The translations under genes and the position numbers were made by a program. Below are positions 12,263 through 22,815 of a stretch of DNA of 64,000 bases, piece after piece; position 1 is the first letter of the stretch; the number at the start of each line of letters is the position of its first letter. Source of the DNA: Phytophthora sp. 'mugwort' (Eukaryota > Oomycota > Peronosporomycetes > Peronosporales > Peronosporaceae); assembly GCA_033558025.1 (NCBI GenBank), contig JAUCEF010000017.1, forward strand, positions 3,410,001 through 3,474,000. Reading direction: 5' to 3'. Below the pieces are notes generated by a model. It had not been told where the DNA came from. It did no database searches and saw only the letters and a list, made by a program, of their open reading frames with translations.

Positions 12263-13275
12263 CTAAGAAGGCAATGGGAATAGACTCCCACACTCAAACA
12301 GTGCTGCCTTCAATTGGTATTTTATATTTATTAGCAATTTCATCAACTGAGGCACGCTATCGTACTGTTTTCCATTAGGGTGAACCCGCTTACTCATTAT
12401 AGACCTCAAGTTCTCTATAGGGTTTAGATCCGGAGACTTGGACGGCCAGTCGAGCACCTTGAATTCCTGCTCCGCGAAGAATTCCTTAGTGCGCTTTGAG
12501 GTATGAATGCTCGTTGTCCTGCTGGTAGATAAAATCTACCCCGTAGTTCAGGTGAGCAAAGGGGAGGAGATTCTCGGAGACCGTGTACACGTAGTCGTCC
12601 GAGTTCTGCCTCCCCCTAAGCACCACGAGCGGTGACTTACCGCGTGAACTGAAAGCCGCCCATACCATGACGGACCCGCCACCTGCTTACCTGCGTTTGG
12701 TCTGTCGGGGCGGCTTTCGCAGGTCTCGCCAGTAGTACTGAAAGCCGTCGGGTCCGTCAAGATTCCATTTTTTCTCATCCGAGAGTATGAGTCACAGGAC
12801 CCAGCGTCCTTCCTCACCAGCATATCGCTTGCCCACGCTTTGCGCACCTTCATGTCCTCGGGCGAGAGAGGCAACGTGTTCTCATCATGGTGTACAACAG
12901 CCAGCCCACCCTCGCCAGGGTGCGCTGGATGGTGCGCACCGAGACGGAGAGCTGCAGCTCGACCTTGAGCCTACTGGCTGTCAAGTCCCCTTTGGCGGCC
13001 GTACGCATGAGCCTCCTAGTCTCTCGATCGGCGAGGGATGGGGAAGGGCCAGGTCGCTTAGACGTCATGGGAGGGGCGGGGAAAATGACACGGCTGACGG
13101 TGTGTCTGCAGCGCGCCGTCACGCGCGCTATGTCTCGGGCGCTCACTCCTGCTAGGTGCAGACCTTCAATTCTCCCCCGTTCGCGGTCCGTGAGCCTGGG
13201 CTTCTTCTTGGCTGGTGGTCGCTTCTTCGCGGGCGGCTGCTTCTTTGCGGGCGGCAGCTTTCTGGTCCTTGGCAT
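12263..13275 (-). pseudogene. Tc1/mariner-type transposase, frameshifted
   Basis: The start chosen is the ATG at 13275, giving MPRTRKL, then a Lys/Pro repeat (PPAKK x3, nuclear-localisation-like). A helix-turn-helix pair follows (LTDRERGRIEGLHLAGVSAR and RTIQRTLARVG). Catalytic-core signatures come next in shifted frames: LSDEKKW near 12790 (first Asp), MVWAAFS near 12665, YQQDN near 12530 (second Asp) and SPDLNPIENL near 12425 (final Glu). This is the DDE pattern of Tc1 relatives. At least three frame changes separate these blocks, so no active enzyme is encoded here. It could still be cross-mobilised by a related transposase, since the TIRs are well kept. Confidence 0.85.
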
Positions 13276-13346
13276 CTTGTGAAGTGAGCGTCTTGCATTA
13301 GCCGCTCGCAGCACACTACGAGTTTCTAGCGTTTGTAAATCTAACA

Positions 13347-13595
13347 TGATTCTTTTATACTTGGGTTGTGTATGGATGCTCTTGGCTGATCTAATTTGTC
13401 GCAGCGGCAAAAGCATCACGTTGTATAACCACCCCAGCGACTGCGAAATCGCGCGCGTTAACACAAACCTCTTCCTGCTCCTAATAAGGGTTCTAGCGTA
13501 CTTAAACAGCGTTGGCAAACTCGTAAAATCGAGTGAGTTACGTTGCTCAACGTGGGTGGCTGATCGAATCTGTCGTCGAGTGAATTATACTTGAT
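13347..13595 (-). repeat. Right terminal inverted repeat of the Tc1/mariner element
   Basis: Reverse complement of the left arm at 11931-12180. An open frame entering from this arm on the minus strand reads through it into the transposase, but it carries no separate domain. The transposase start is placed internally at 13275. Confidence 0.82.
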
Positions 13596-13599
13596 CATG

Positions 13600-13990
13600 G
13601 AATTCACTTTTACATCTAGCATTTCGACGATCAAGCAAGCACACAAACAGCACATGTTAAGTCAGGATGCCTGGCACCCATGGCACAGTAATGCAATGGC
13701 AAGCATGAGTACTTGCGATGTCCTGCATCCATTTTTCGAGATAATATAATCTTGCTGTGATTGATAATGCAGTACATGTAGGCAGTCCAGTCAATGCGTA
13801 ATTCATCCCTCCCTTTGATCCGTTCACCTTGCTGTTTTTTTTTCTTTCTGTTCTCCTCTCCCTCTTGTCGTGTTGTCCTCTTCGCCTGCAAACTCTTCCA
13901 TATTCAAATGAATAGAGATGGCGTGTGGCATGATCTTCGTGGCTGCTGCGCAGGTCTTGCTCTACCGCAGCTCACGAGCGTAGTCTGCTT
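13600..13990. other. Spacer between transposon and RHEB
   Basis: No gene is seen. A pyrimidine-rich tract lies at 13820-13870. It probably includes the 3' UTR of the RHEB gene (minus strand). Confidence 0.5.
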
Positions 13991-13995
13991 TTGAG

Positions 13996-14791
13996 TTACA
14001 AAATCATGCATTGGGATTCGTCGCTCTCCTCCAGCAGACCGGAATCGCGCTCGATCTCCTTGATTAGATAAGTAAATACCTCGTCTGCACAAGTGATCGA
14101 CACAGGATGTTACAGGATCAGTACAAATTGGCCGCACAAGGAGGATGACGCAGCAGCGCCGACAGCGCAATACAACGCACTGATATTTTCGTTGTCTTTT
14201 GCCGAGCACTCCACGAAGGGGCATTCCCAATTGCTCGCCAGCGTTTGGCCTTCTTCCACCGTAACCTCTCTGCAAGCACACATCCTTCATATTATCAACA
14301 CGACACCCTTCAATACATCCACCCTCGCAGTACTTGCCTGGCCTTCTCTAGATCCGACATGCTACCCACCAGCACGCGCGGCGGCTTGGAGCCCAGCATG
14401 TTGACCAGTTTCTCATTAATGAGCTTGAGCTTCTCGAATGACGTGCGCGAGCCGATCGAGTACACGAGCACGTAGCCGTGCACGCCCACCGACGCCGCCT
14501 GTGAAAAGTTGGCGTACTCGTCCTGCCATTACCCAGCACAGCCCGTCAACTACTTACTGCAGTCCAACCACCTTCACTCTCAAGGGGGAAGGGTCGTACC
14601 ATGCCTGCTGTGTCCACGATGTCCGTGACAAAGTGGGCGTTGCGCACCCGGATTGTCTTATGGAACGTGTTCTCAATGGTGGGGTCGTAGTTCTCCACGA
14701 AGCGGTTCTCCACGAAGCATGTGGTGAGCGACGACTTGCCCACGCCCGGGTATCCCAGCACCGTCAGTTTGCGCTGCACCTCGACCGGCAT
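13996..14791 (-). CDS. RHEB: RHEB-type Ras-family small GTPase
   Basis: Four exons join in phase: 14791-14600, 14522-14338, 14269-14181 and 14084-13996, giving 184 aa, the same length as human RHEB. RHEB proteins are lipid-anchored GTPases that activate TORC1. Seen: P-loop GYPGVGKSS (G1), effector loop YDPTIENTF (G2), DTAG (G3), the GYVLVYS strand, ECSAK (G5), and a C-terminal CMIL prenylation box whose Leu suggests geranylgeranylation. Oddities: the residue after DTAG is Met, where Ras and RHEB have Gln. The G4 motif NKxD reads SMSD, keeping only the Asp that contacts guanine. Intron 2 has a GC donor (AG/GCAAGT) with a normal AG acceptor; the frame requires it. An intron-retention misreading would hide exons 3-4. 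The gene is divergent from SEC16, with 528 bp between the start codons. Confidence 0.9.
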
Positions 14792-15319
14792 CTTTTACTG
14801 CTGCTTGGCACTCTGCGTTTCTCGCACTGCACCGCTACGGCGAGCGACTCGACGGATGAGACACCGGACACCAGCAGCGATGACTCGCCGGCTGCTGCGG
14901 ATTTGCCACGGAATACGGAATTTGCGGTATATTAGACCTATTCTTCGAGAATTAGCTAAAACCAGGTGGAAGCGAGCGCTGATTTTTTTGGCGGCGTCCG
15001 CACTGCACCGGCACGTGTTTAAACGGCATCCCGTTGTACTTGCTGCAATATACGTCCAGGAGTACCATGTCATGAACTGGTACTTAGCTACTAAAGCGCC
15101 ATCAACTGCAGTTATTAATAGTTATCAGCAAGGCACAAGACCCTCATCTTGCAGTGGGGTCCACGTCATCTGACAATGGTCACTAATGTGATTTTTGAGT
15201 CTGACCACCTTTTTCCTCGCGAAGAGTGACATGGCGTACAAGAGTGATGGTCAGAGAGGGGACAAGGGCCCCTCAAAGGTGAAACTGCATCCAAGTGCCC
15301 TCTTGACCGAGTGACGACG
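14792..15319. promoter_or_regulatory. Divergent upstream region of RHEB and SEC16
   Basis: Non-coding, 528 bp between two outward-facing start codons. It must hold both promoters. I could not identify specific elements with confidence. Confidence 0.5.
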
Positions 15320-18300
15320 ATGGACGGAGTCCGCAGCTTCTTCTCCGCCGCCGCCGGCACCACACCAAATACAGGACCTCCTGCAGGCGACATTAGAGAT
15401 GAAGCTACGCGCGCCAGACCCGTCAGCGCCGGCACGCGGCTGCGCCAGAAACCCGCGAACGCCGCGGCGCACCAGGATTTCTTCGCGTCGCTGGGTATCG
15501 ACAGCGCGTCACGCGTCCGCACGGGCAGCAGCGCCAGCACCAGTAGCAACCGCAGCTACAGCATCATGACCATGCGGCCTGCGTCCGCCTCGGGCCCAGG
15601 ATCATCTACATCTTCGTCATCTGGCTGGAGGCCACCGCCCATAGGCGGACTAAGCAGCCAGCGGGCGGCGCCGCCCCCTCTTATGCCCTCGTTTGGATCT
15701 TTAAGCGTTGCAGCCGTCAGCAGAAGTGTGATTCCGCCGCGGATTACCTCCATGACGGCGAGCTCCACGACAACGAGCAGTAGCGATGGTGGTTTGGACG
15801 TCGCGGTAGCAGGTGGTATAACTTCAGCGGCGGCGGCTCCTGATGCGACTACTTCTGCTATGAAGACGACTACAAGTACGACGAAGACGACTGGATCCAA
15901 GCCGACGCAGCTTTTCTCGATGGATGACGAGGAGGATCTTTACAGTGACGACGGCTGGAATTGCGACTCGCCTTCGACGGTGCTATCGAATCCAACGGAA
16001 GAGGCGGAAACCAGGTCGACGACTACAGCGGCGGCTACGGCACTGTTGGACGCGGCCACTGCAGCGGCGGTGGCTCCGGAAGACGAATTTGCGTGGGGCG
16101 ACGACGACGACACGTTCGCCTCGCCTGTTGCGACGCTTACGGCGCCGCTTACGCAGCCACCGCGGTTTGACACACCGAGCGCAACTGCCACTGAAGCATG
16201 TGCTGATGGTTCATTTGAGGCGAAGGCCGTGACTACGTTGCTGCCGCCACCTGAATCTTCACTGGCAGCAGGATCCCGCTCGGCGGAAATATCGATTAAT
16301 GCGTTTGAAACGAAGAGTTTCAAATCAACTCAGATGTCCTCGCAGGAGATAAAATCACTGTTTGAGCACGCCCAGAGTCAGTCGATACCTCCAGATTCTG
16401 CAGCTATGCCATCGATATCGTTTTTTACCGAGGTGACTCATAACTCGTTTGAAACGAAGAGATACACTGCTACGCAGATGCAGGATAAAAGGTCGCCGTT
16501 TGACCACGCGCGTGCTGAGTCTACTTCTACTGTAGCTGCGCCGTCAACTCTGTTCACCACTGAGCCGAGTCATAGCGTATTGAAAACGCCGAGTTTTACT
16601 GAAAACCAAGCCCCGCCTCAGACAGCGCCTCCTGTGGAGGCCTCCGTTTCTAATGAGCTGCATCAGCAGGATGAGGACTGGGATCAAGATGAAGAACCAG
16701 TGGCCAAGGCAGCAGAGGCAAAGGAGACAAGTAAGGCTATCGTCAGCACAGCGTCTGTCGCAGCAACAACGACTACCATTCAGACACATAAGTTTGTGGC
16801 CCCACCTGTTGAGCTCGCTAGCCCTGGTGGTGCTGCTGGTGAATTTTGGGGTGACGGTGATGAAGACGAGCTATTCGATCACGACGATCATGCTGATGAG
16901 GAATGGGATGAGACTATTAAGGGTGACACAAGCTCGGTGCAGAATGTGACGATGGGCTCCAGCGAACACAGTTGTAAAGAGGCTGCTGCTTCCGCTTTCT
17001 CTGGTCGAGCTACCTCATTCTCACTTTCATCTCAATTGCCGCCGCCTCCTGCTCCCACTACTGAGGCCCCGACGAAGCTGGAGGGAGCCTCGCCAGTGGT
17101 TAGAGAAGCGGGGATTGTTTCAAAATATTCGGCGCCCGGATATTCGGATGAGACCATTATTTCCAGCCAGGAGGTAACTGTATCAGAGACCACCCAGGAA
17201 ACTGTAGCAGCTCCTGTGACACCGCCGAAGGTACATGATCCACTAGCACAATCGCACTCTGCGGAGGTCAGTCAAGTGGCGAAGCCAGCTACGTCATTGA
17301 ATACCGAAATATCGCCGTTTTCGAGTGCGATTGCTGAGTCCCCAAGCCAAGACAGTGACCTCAACGTCTTTCCCGAGGCGCCGCGTAGCGCTCGATTCCT
17401 GCATACTCCGACCGGCACAGGGGGTCCATTTGGACGTGTACCATCGCCCCAGAGCGACGACAAAGCAGGTTTCGAAGAAGCGTTTACCGGCGAGGCCACG
17501 TCCACGACGCACGACGCACAACAAAACCCTCACAACTCGATCACATTTATAGACGGCGAGAGCGCTGAGAAACAGGATTCATACACGGACTCGAACGTAA
17601 GGTGGGACTCTAGTTCACTACATTCTGGTGGACATGGCCAGCTGCCCTCTGAACACCAGGCCAACCAGCACGATGGCGACTCCCATCACGACACTCGTCG
17701 GGGCCAAAGTGACGAAGAAGAGCGGGATTCCGTTGTGTCGTTCTCAGGTGAGAACTCATTTTTCCCGTCGGCGGGGCGACCTTCTTCCCTGTATGGCGGC
17801 TCTCAGTCCTCGTTTGCAAGCCACCGCATGTATCAATCATCAGTAGCAAGCACGGATCATGATGGCAGTTCAATAGCCTCTTTTGGGGTGTCTTCTGCGG
17901 GTGCTACGTTTGGCGGTTCGGAACGTGTTAGCGAAGGTGGTGCTTTTTCGGACGGCACAGTATCAGAAACGCCTAGCATGGTCGACTCATCCAATGCTAG
18001 TACGGCATTCGGCACGGATTTCCCTTCGGTAAGTGAGGGGCAGTTTTCAGCGCCTGGGACGACAATAGGTGGTTCAGATAACGCCAGTGATGGGGGATTT
18101 TCGGATGGCAATGCATCTGAAACAACGAGCATGTGCGAGTCTGTGAACACAAACCCGCGATTTGTGTCGGTATTTAGTGCTTCGAGTGGTCATTACGTGA
18201 CGGAAACCGTTGAACGCGGTGGCGCGCAGGAATCGTTTGCATTAACTGCAACAGAATCCGACTCAACCGCCGCGTTCGGGGAAGCTGCACCGGCTCCTCC

Positions 18301-21300
18301 GTCGTCGATGTTTGGAGGCGATGATAGCTCCGTTGATGCGAACCCATTTGTGAGCTCGCCGAGTGCTTTCCTCCCCTCTCAGCACGCGACGAATGCGCCG
18401 CTTGCAGTTGCGTCGACAGATTCCAGTTTTGATCATCAGTCTGATGGCGCTGCCCAGGAAGAGAGTATTCAAAGTGCTGCCTCGCTATTTGGTGCCACTG
18501 CTGGTGCTGATGTTCCTAACCCATTCAGCTCGTTTGATGCATCACCCGCTCCGCCTTCAGCAGAAACGAAGCCTATCGAGAAGCATGAGCTCCCGACTTC
18601 AGATGCTAGAGACCTCTTTGGCTCAGTCCGTCCTTTAAGTGGCTTCGAGAACTCGCGTGCTCAGCCGGCGCACCATTCGTATAGCTCTTGTTTTCAGACT
18701 CGTGACCAGGTACAGTTTATCCTGTTGGAGGTCATCTGCTCATTATACTTTTCATGTTACTTATGTGCTGCATTTGTTGTATGCTTGCTAGAGCTACAAC
18801 CAAGCTGGGTGTGAAGGCTATTCTGTCAGCGGATATGGAGCGACCAGTACACAGCAGGTCTCGCACCCGATTGCAACGCCTGCCGTGAAGACCAGCAACA
18901 AGTACAAGGATCCTTGCGTGGCTCCTCCCTCGTGCCTGGCGTCATTCGGCTTTGGTGGCAACGTGGTGATTATGCTCCCTAAGAGGAAACTGCGATTGAA
19001 CATTGCAGGAAGCAGCTACCGAAACAGTCCTCGTGGTGTGACAGCGTACGTACAGTTTTTAGCGTTGCAGATGACTTGTTTTGACCTTTTCTTACTGTTT
19101 TTTGTATGTTTCCAGGCCATCTGAATTCGAAAACGGCGGCAACGGTGAATTGCGCAAGGGTCCGGTAAATGTGTATCGCATGGATCAACTTCACCCGAAG
19201 GATAAGGAATTTGAGCTGATGGAAATGTTCCCGGGGCCGCTGACGGAAGATGTTTCTGAAGAGGCCATTTTGGAATACCTGGATGAGCGACTGAAGCGTG
19301 GCAAGGCACCTACTAGTGCTGCCGAGGCTGAGGACGAGAACGAGCGTTTGCTTCTAGGCGTGCTGCGTGTACTGGTCAAGTGCAACGGAAAGTTGCGCTC
19401 GGACCCTGGAACACTGAACTCAAGCGATCCTGATACACCAGAGGCTCAACTGATCTCTCTGCTTAGCGAAGGCAGCAAACGGCGTAGTGGTTACCAGCCC
19501 CCGACTTTCCCCTCGCCTCGGAAAGTTCAATCCGTGACGGTAAGCTGCTCTTCTTTGATGTGTTTGTAAGGTGTAATTCTAAAGCTTACGTGCACTTTGA
19601 CGTTTAAAGCACCCGGATCTTATGCTGAAGCATACGAACCAGCTTCGCGAGCTGCTTTTGATTGGCGACCGTAAGGGTGCGGTCTCTTCTGCAATGAGTG
19701 CGCACATGTGGCCGGAGGCCATGCTAATTGCTTCGTTTACTGATAAAGAGGAGTACAGGGTGAGAGTTAACACCAAGTGGTACTTGACTGCGCAACAAGA
19801 TGTCATCTAACGACTCAATCTCTTGTGTCGTCATTGCCAATATATAGCGAGTCCTGCGCATCTACTTGGACGAAACGTATGCGACGGGTGACCCGTGCCG
19901 CGCATTGTTCATGTCCTTCGCGGATCAGCAGGAAAAGAGCGTGCAAGAACCGAAGCGGCTATTGCAAACGAATACCCAACAGCCTGCAGAATCTATCATT
20001 CTATCATCGTGGGTGTCGCACGCTCAAGTCCTCCTCGCGAACCGGACTGCGGACACCAACAAGATTTTGACGGAGCTCGGTGACCGATTATGGAACGAAC
20101 TCAACGCGGTTGCTGCAGCACATGTCTGCTACTTACTTGCAGGAATTCATGTGGAAGCACCAATGCCATCATCGAAAATGGCACTCCTGGGTGGGGACCA
20201 CCGCACACCCACAGAAGCGCGATTCTACGTGTCGCCGGATGCGGTGCAGCGCACAGAAGTATACGAATGGGCCCAAAAACTATCAAAGGGTGCGTCGGCA
20301 AACCTCATGATTCCATTCCAGGGTTACAAGCTCATCTACGCCATGCTGTTGGCCGACCACGGAAAGCTGGAAACTGCGTTCAAATATGTCGCGTTTATGC
20401 TTACGGTGATCAAGGCGGTGACGGCGACGATGAAGCCCGGCACTTCCATGTATCTGGAAGGGATGAAGAACCAGCTCACAGTGCTGGATGACCGACTGCG
20501 GCAACACCTTGGCCAAGATAGGGTGGCCTCAGTTGCAGCGTCAACCAGTCGAGGTGGAGGCCGCGAGCAAGGCAAGTGGGGCCTTGGCAGTGCGTTGAGC
20601 ATTATGGGGAAGATTGTGAACCGCGTAGTTGAAGGCAATGACTCGAATACCGCTGCGCCTGCGGGTCCTAGCGCGACGACATCGGGTGGTTTGTACGCGA
20701 ACGAGGCGACCCTGCCGGCAGTAAGCTACCCGAGCACTCCATCTGTGGTTCCGACCTCGTCCCAGCTCGCTCAGCAGACCCCGCCACGTCTCGCTCAGCA
20801 GATCCCGCCGCATGGACCATCACCTGCGTCTGGCTCGTATAGGCATGCAACTCTACCTATGTCCCAGGGAAGCGCTCCTGGCTCCTCGAACGGATTCAAC
20901 AGAACTCCTACTGTGTCACCTGCGGGGCCATACTCGAGGCCAGGGGCTAGCGGTATCCCTCCATCGGGGCCGTTCTCAGGCAACGGACGTCCAGGACTTC
21001 AACAGCAGCAGCCATCTGGCCCGTTCTCTGGAAATGGTCAACTTGCTGCGTCGGGACCGTTCTCGAATAATGATCCTGGTTCCCAGAAGCATGGTACTGT
21101 GCCGTTGATGCGGTCACAGCACTCAATGGAACCACCGGGAAGCAACCACAGCAACCACAGCAACCACAGCACACATAGTAACAATAGCTTCAACGGAATG
21201 CCTTCAGCTCCTACAAACAATGCGCCGCAGTACCCGTCCCAGCACTCACGGCCGATGCGGCAGCAGCAGCAGCCTCCTTCATCGCAGACTTCGCAGCACT

Positions 21301-22085
21301 CGCAGCACTCGCAGCACTCGCAGCATTCACAAGACACTCAGACCGCACGCCCAGCCTTCCAGAAACCAGCTCCGTTGGACGTATCCCGGGACATGAGCTC
21401 TTTAAGCCAACCCAAGACATTAGCCACTGGGTTGGCCACTGAGATGGCTGCTTCACTTCCGCCTACCGACCCGTCCGCTATGAGTGGGCCTTCGAGCGAC
21501 AAGGGCAAGGCCAGCCCAAAGTTCAAGAGTGTGAAGAAGTCTGCTCGCTCCAAAACGCCTCCGCCCAGCGGAAGCTCGAAGAGCTCTGGATGGCTGTCTG
21601 GTCTGTCGTCCTTCATCGCCACGAAGATGAACCCCGAGGCCAAGGTGGCCAAGCTCGGCGAGCAGATGGAGGCCTACTACGACGAGAAGGCAAAGCGCTG
21701 GGTGTTTCCCGGCGAGACCGCTGCCGAGGAGCCTACGATGCCCACCGCACCGCCTACTGGTCCAATGCCGGGCAGTGCACCAGGATCCAGTGCCACAGGC
21801 ATTCCTCCAATGGACACGAACTCGGCCCCCGGTTCTATGAGCAGTGGCCCTGCGCCCAGCGACGATCCGCTAGCTGCGCTCATGGCGCCTCCTCCGTCTC
21901 ACGTGCTCATGAAGAAGGATCCGTTGGCTGCCATGATGGCGCCACCATCACGCTCAGGACTGTACAACGCGCGTCGTGGTGGTCCGACAGCCCAGCGTAA
22001 GCCTCCACGTCCGCAGTTTGCAGTGTTCAAGCCTAGCGCTGCATCTGCGGCCCCAGCTCCCGCTCCGGATGAGCCGAGCGGGTAA
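15320..22085 (+). CDS. SEC16: SEC16-like COPII coat scaffold at ER exit sites
   Basis: Five exons (15320-18709, 18792-19045, 19116-19539, 19610-19759, 19848-22085) join in phase to about 2150 aa. SEC16 organises COPII vesicle budding on the ER by binding SEC13 and SEC23. The first 1130 residues are Ser/Thr/Ala-rich and probably disordered. The central conserved domain follows (FGFGGNVVIMLPKRK, KGPVNVYRM, FELMEMFPGPL). Next comes the ancestral coatomer-like helical domain (LLLIGDRKGAVSSAM, WPEAMLIASF, LLAGIHVEAP, IPFQGYKLIYAMLLADHGK). The C-terminal third is Pro/Gly/Ser-rich with SNH and QHS repeats, then WVFPGE and PPRPQFAVFKP near the end. The ATG at 15320 is used because the frame just upstream begins with GTG. 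Family assignment is firm; the disordered N-terminus is unusually long. Confidence 0.9.
21135..21335 (+). repeat. Short codon repeats in SEC16 (SNH and QHS)
   Basis: In-frame 9-bp repeats encode Ser-Asn-His (about 21141-21170) and Gln-His-Ser (about 21294-21335). They are likely length-variable and disordered. Confidence 0.85.
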
Positions 22086-22260
22086 AAGGTCGAAGTGTTG
22101 AGCGCAGTACGAGGTAGGGGGCCACCGTTCAAAGAGCCAGAGATGGCGCCATAGTCTAGTAAAGCTCACGCAACAAGCCCTACCAGTAAGTAACTCATGC
22201 ATTTAGATTCATGTCGTGCACGTTCGCATTCCTGGCTTCTGAACGTCTACAGTAGTATCC

Positions 22261-22620
22261 TGTCTATTCCTTGTTGTCCGAAGCAGGGGCGTTGTTGGGG
22301 TGCTGATTGTCGGGCTGCACCTGCTTCTTGATGTCTTCCACGCCGAAGAACTTGTCCAGTTGCTTGTCCGTGTACCTTTGGATCTGCAGCGCCATAAACA
22401 TCAATGCTGACCTTGTTAGAGATGGATGGAACTATGCGGTGGTGCTGGGACGAATGTGGCGCATTGTACCCCCGAGAAGACGTGTTCCTGTTCGCCATGG
22501 CCTCTCCGCGTTCCATATTCGGTGAAGAGAACGAGCTTGGCCGTCATGGCGGCGCAGGCCACCCACGAGAACACCTGCAGAGAGCGGTGGTAGCGGCGGT
22601 CAATCATTGCCTCAGGTTGA
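22261..22620 (-). CDS. Possible small spliced gene, hypothetical
   Basis: Two minus-strand segments look protein-coding. One is a hydrophobic stretch at about 22585-22470 (VFSWVACAAMTAKLVLFTEYG, membrane-like). The other is at about 22395-22261 (LQIQRYTDKQLDKFFGVEDI, then an Asn/Pro tail, ending at a TAG at 22261). A GT donor at about 22472 and AG acceptors near 22405 are present, but I could not find a pair that keeps the frame, and the first exon is not clear. The segments could be one small single-pass membrane protein. I do not recognise the family. Confidence 0.35.
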
Positions 22621-22815
22621 TTTGCTCACTGTTCATATTACCGTTATTCAGTAGAGTAGAGTGAATATTGCAATAGCACACTTGATTAATTAGTTACAAC
22701 GCACTTAGTGAAATTAGCACGTTGAAATAGCAAATTGACATCAGTTTAACTTTCTAGAAACCGTTTTGGATGTACGATATGTAGCGACTCCATTATGAGT
22801 TCACTTAGTTTTGCT

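Larger units (their letters stand above)
11926..13597 (-). mobile_element. Tc1/mariner-superfamily transposon with long terminal inverted repeats
   Basis: The element is about 1.67 kb. Its two ends are inverted copies of each other, and a Tc1-type transposase reads leftward between them. The left arm is about 11931-12180 and the right arm about 13347-13595. They match over roughly 250 bp at about 90 percent, with small indels. Shared tracts include the ACAGATTCGATCAGC, GTTGAGCAACGTAACTCACT and AGATCAGCCAAGAGCATCC blocks. The outer tips (AAGTA followed by an ACTC-like block) diverge slightly, so the exact ends and the TA target duplication are uncertain. Confidence 0.82.

Noticed and set aside
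12850..13518. Long minus-strand frame that starts in the right TIR
   Set aside because: The part before 13275 is TIR sequence without a domain; the transposase proper begins at MPRTRK.
15556..16323. Long minus-strand frames within SEC16 exon 1
   Set aside because: Low-complexity shadows (Val/Ala/Ser) of the Ser/Thr-rich coding strand.
21038..21337. Cys-rich minus-strand frame (CCECCECCECC)
   Set aside because: It is the reverse complement of the QHS/SNH codon repeats of SEC16, not a metallothionein-like gene.
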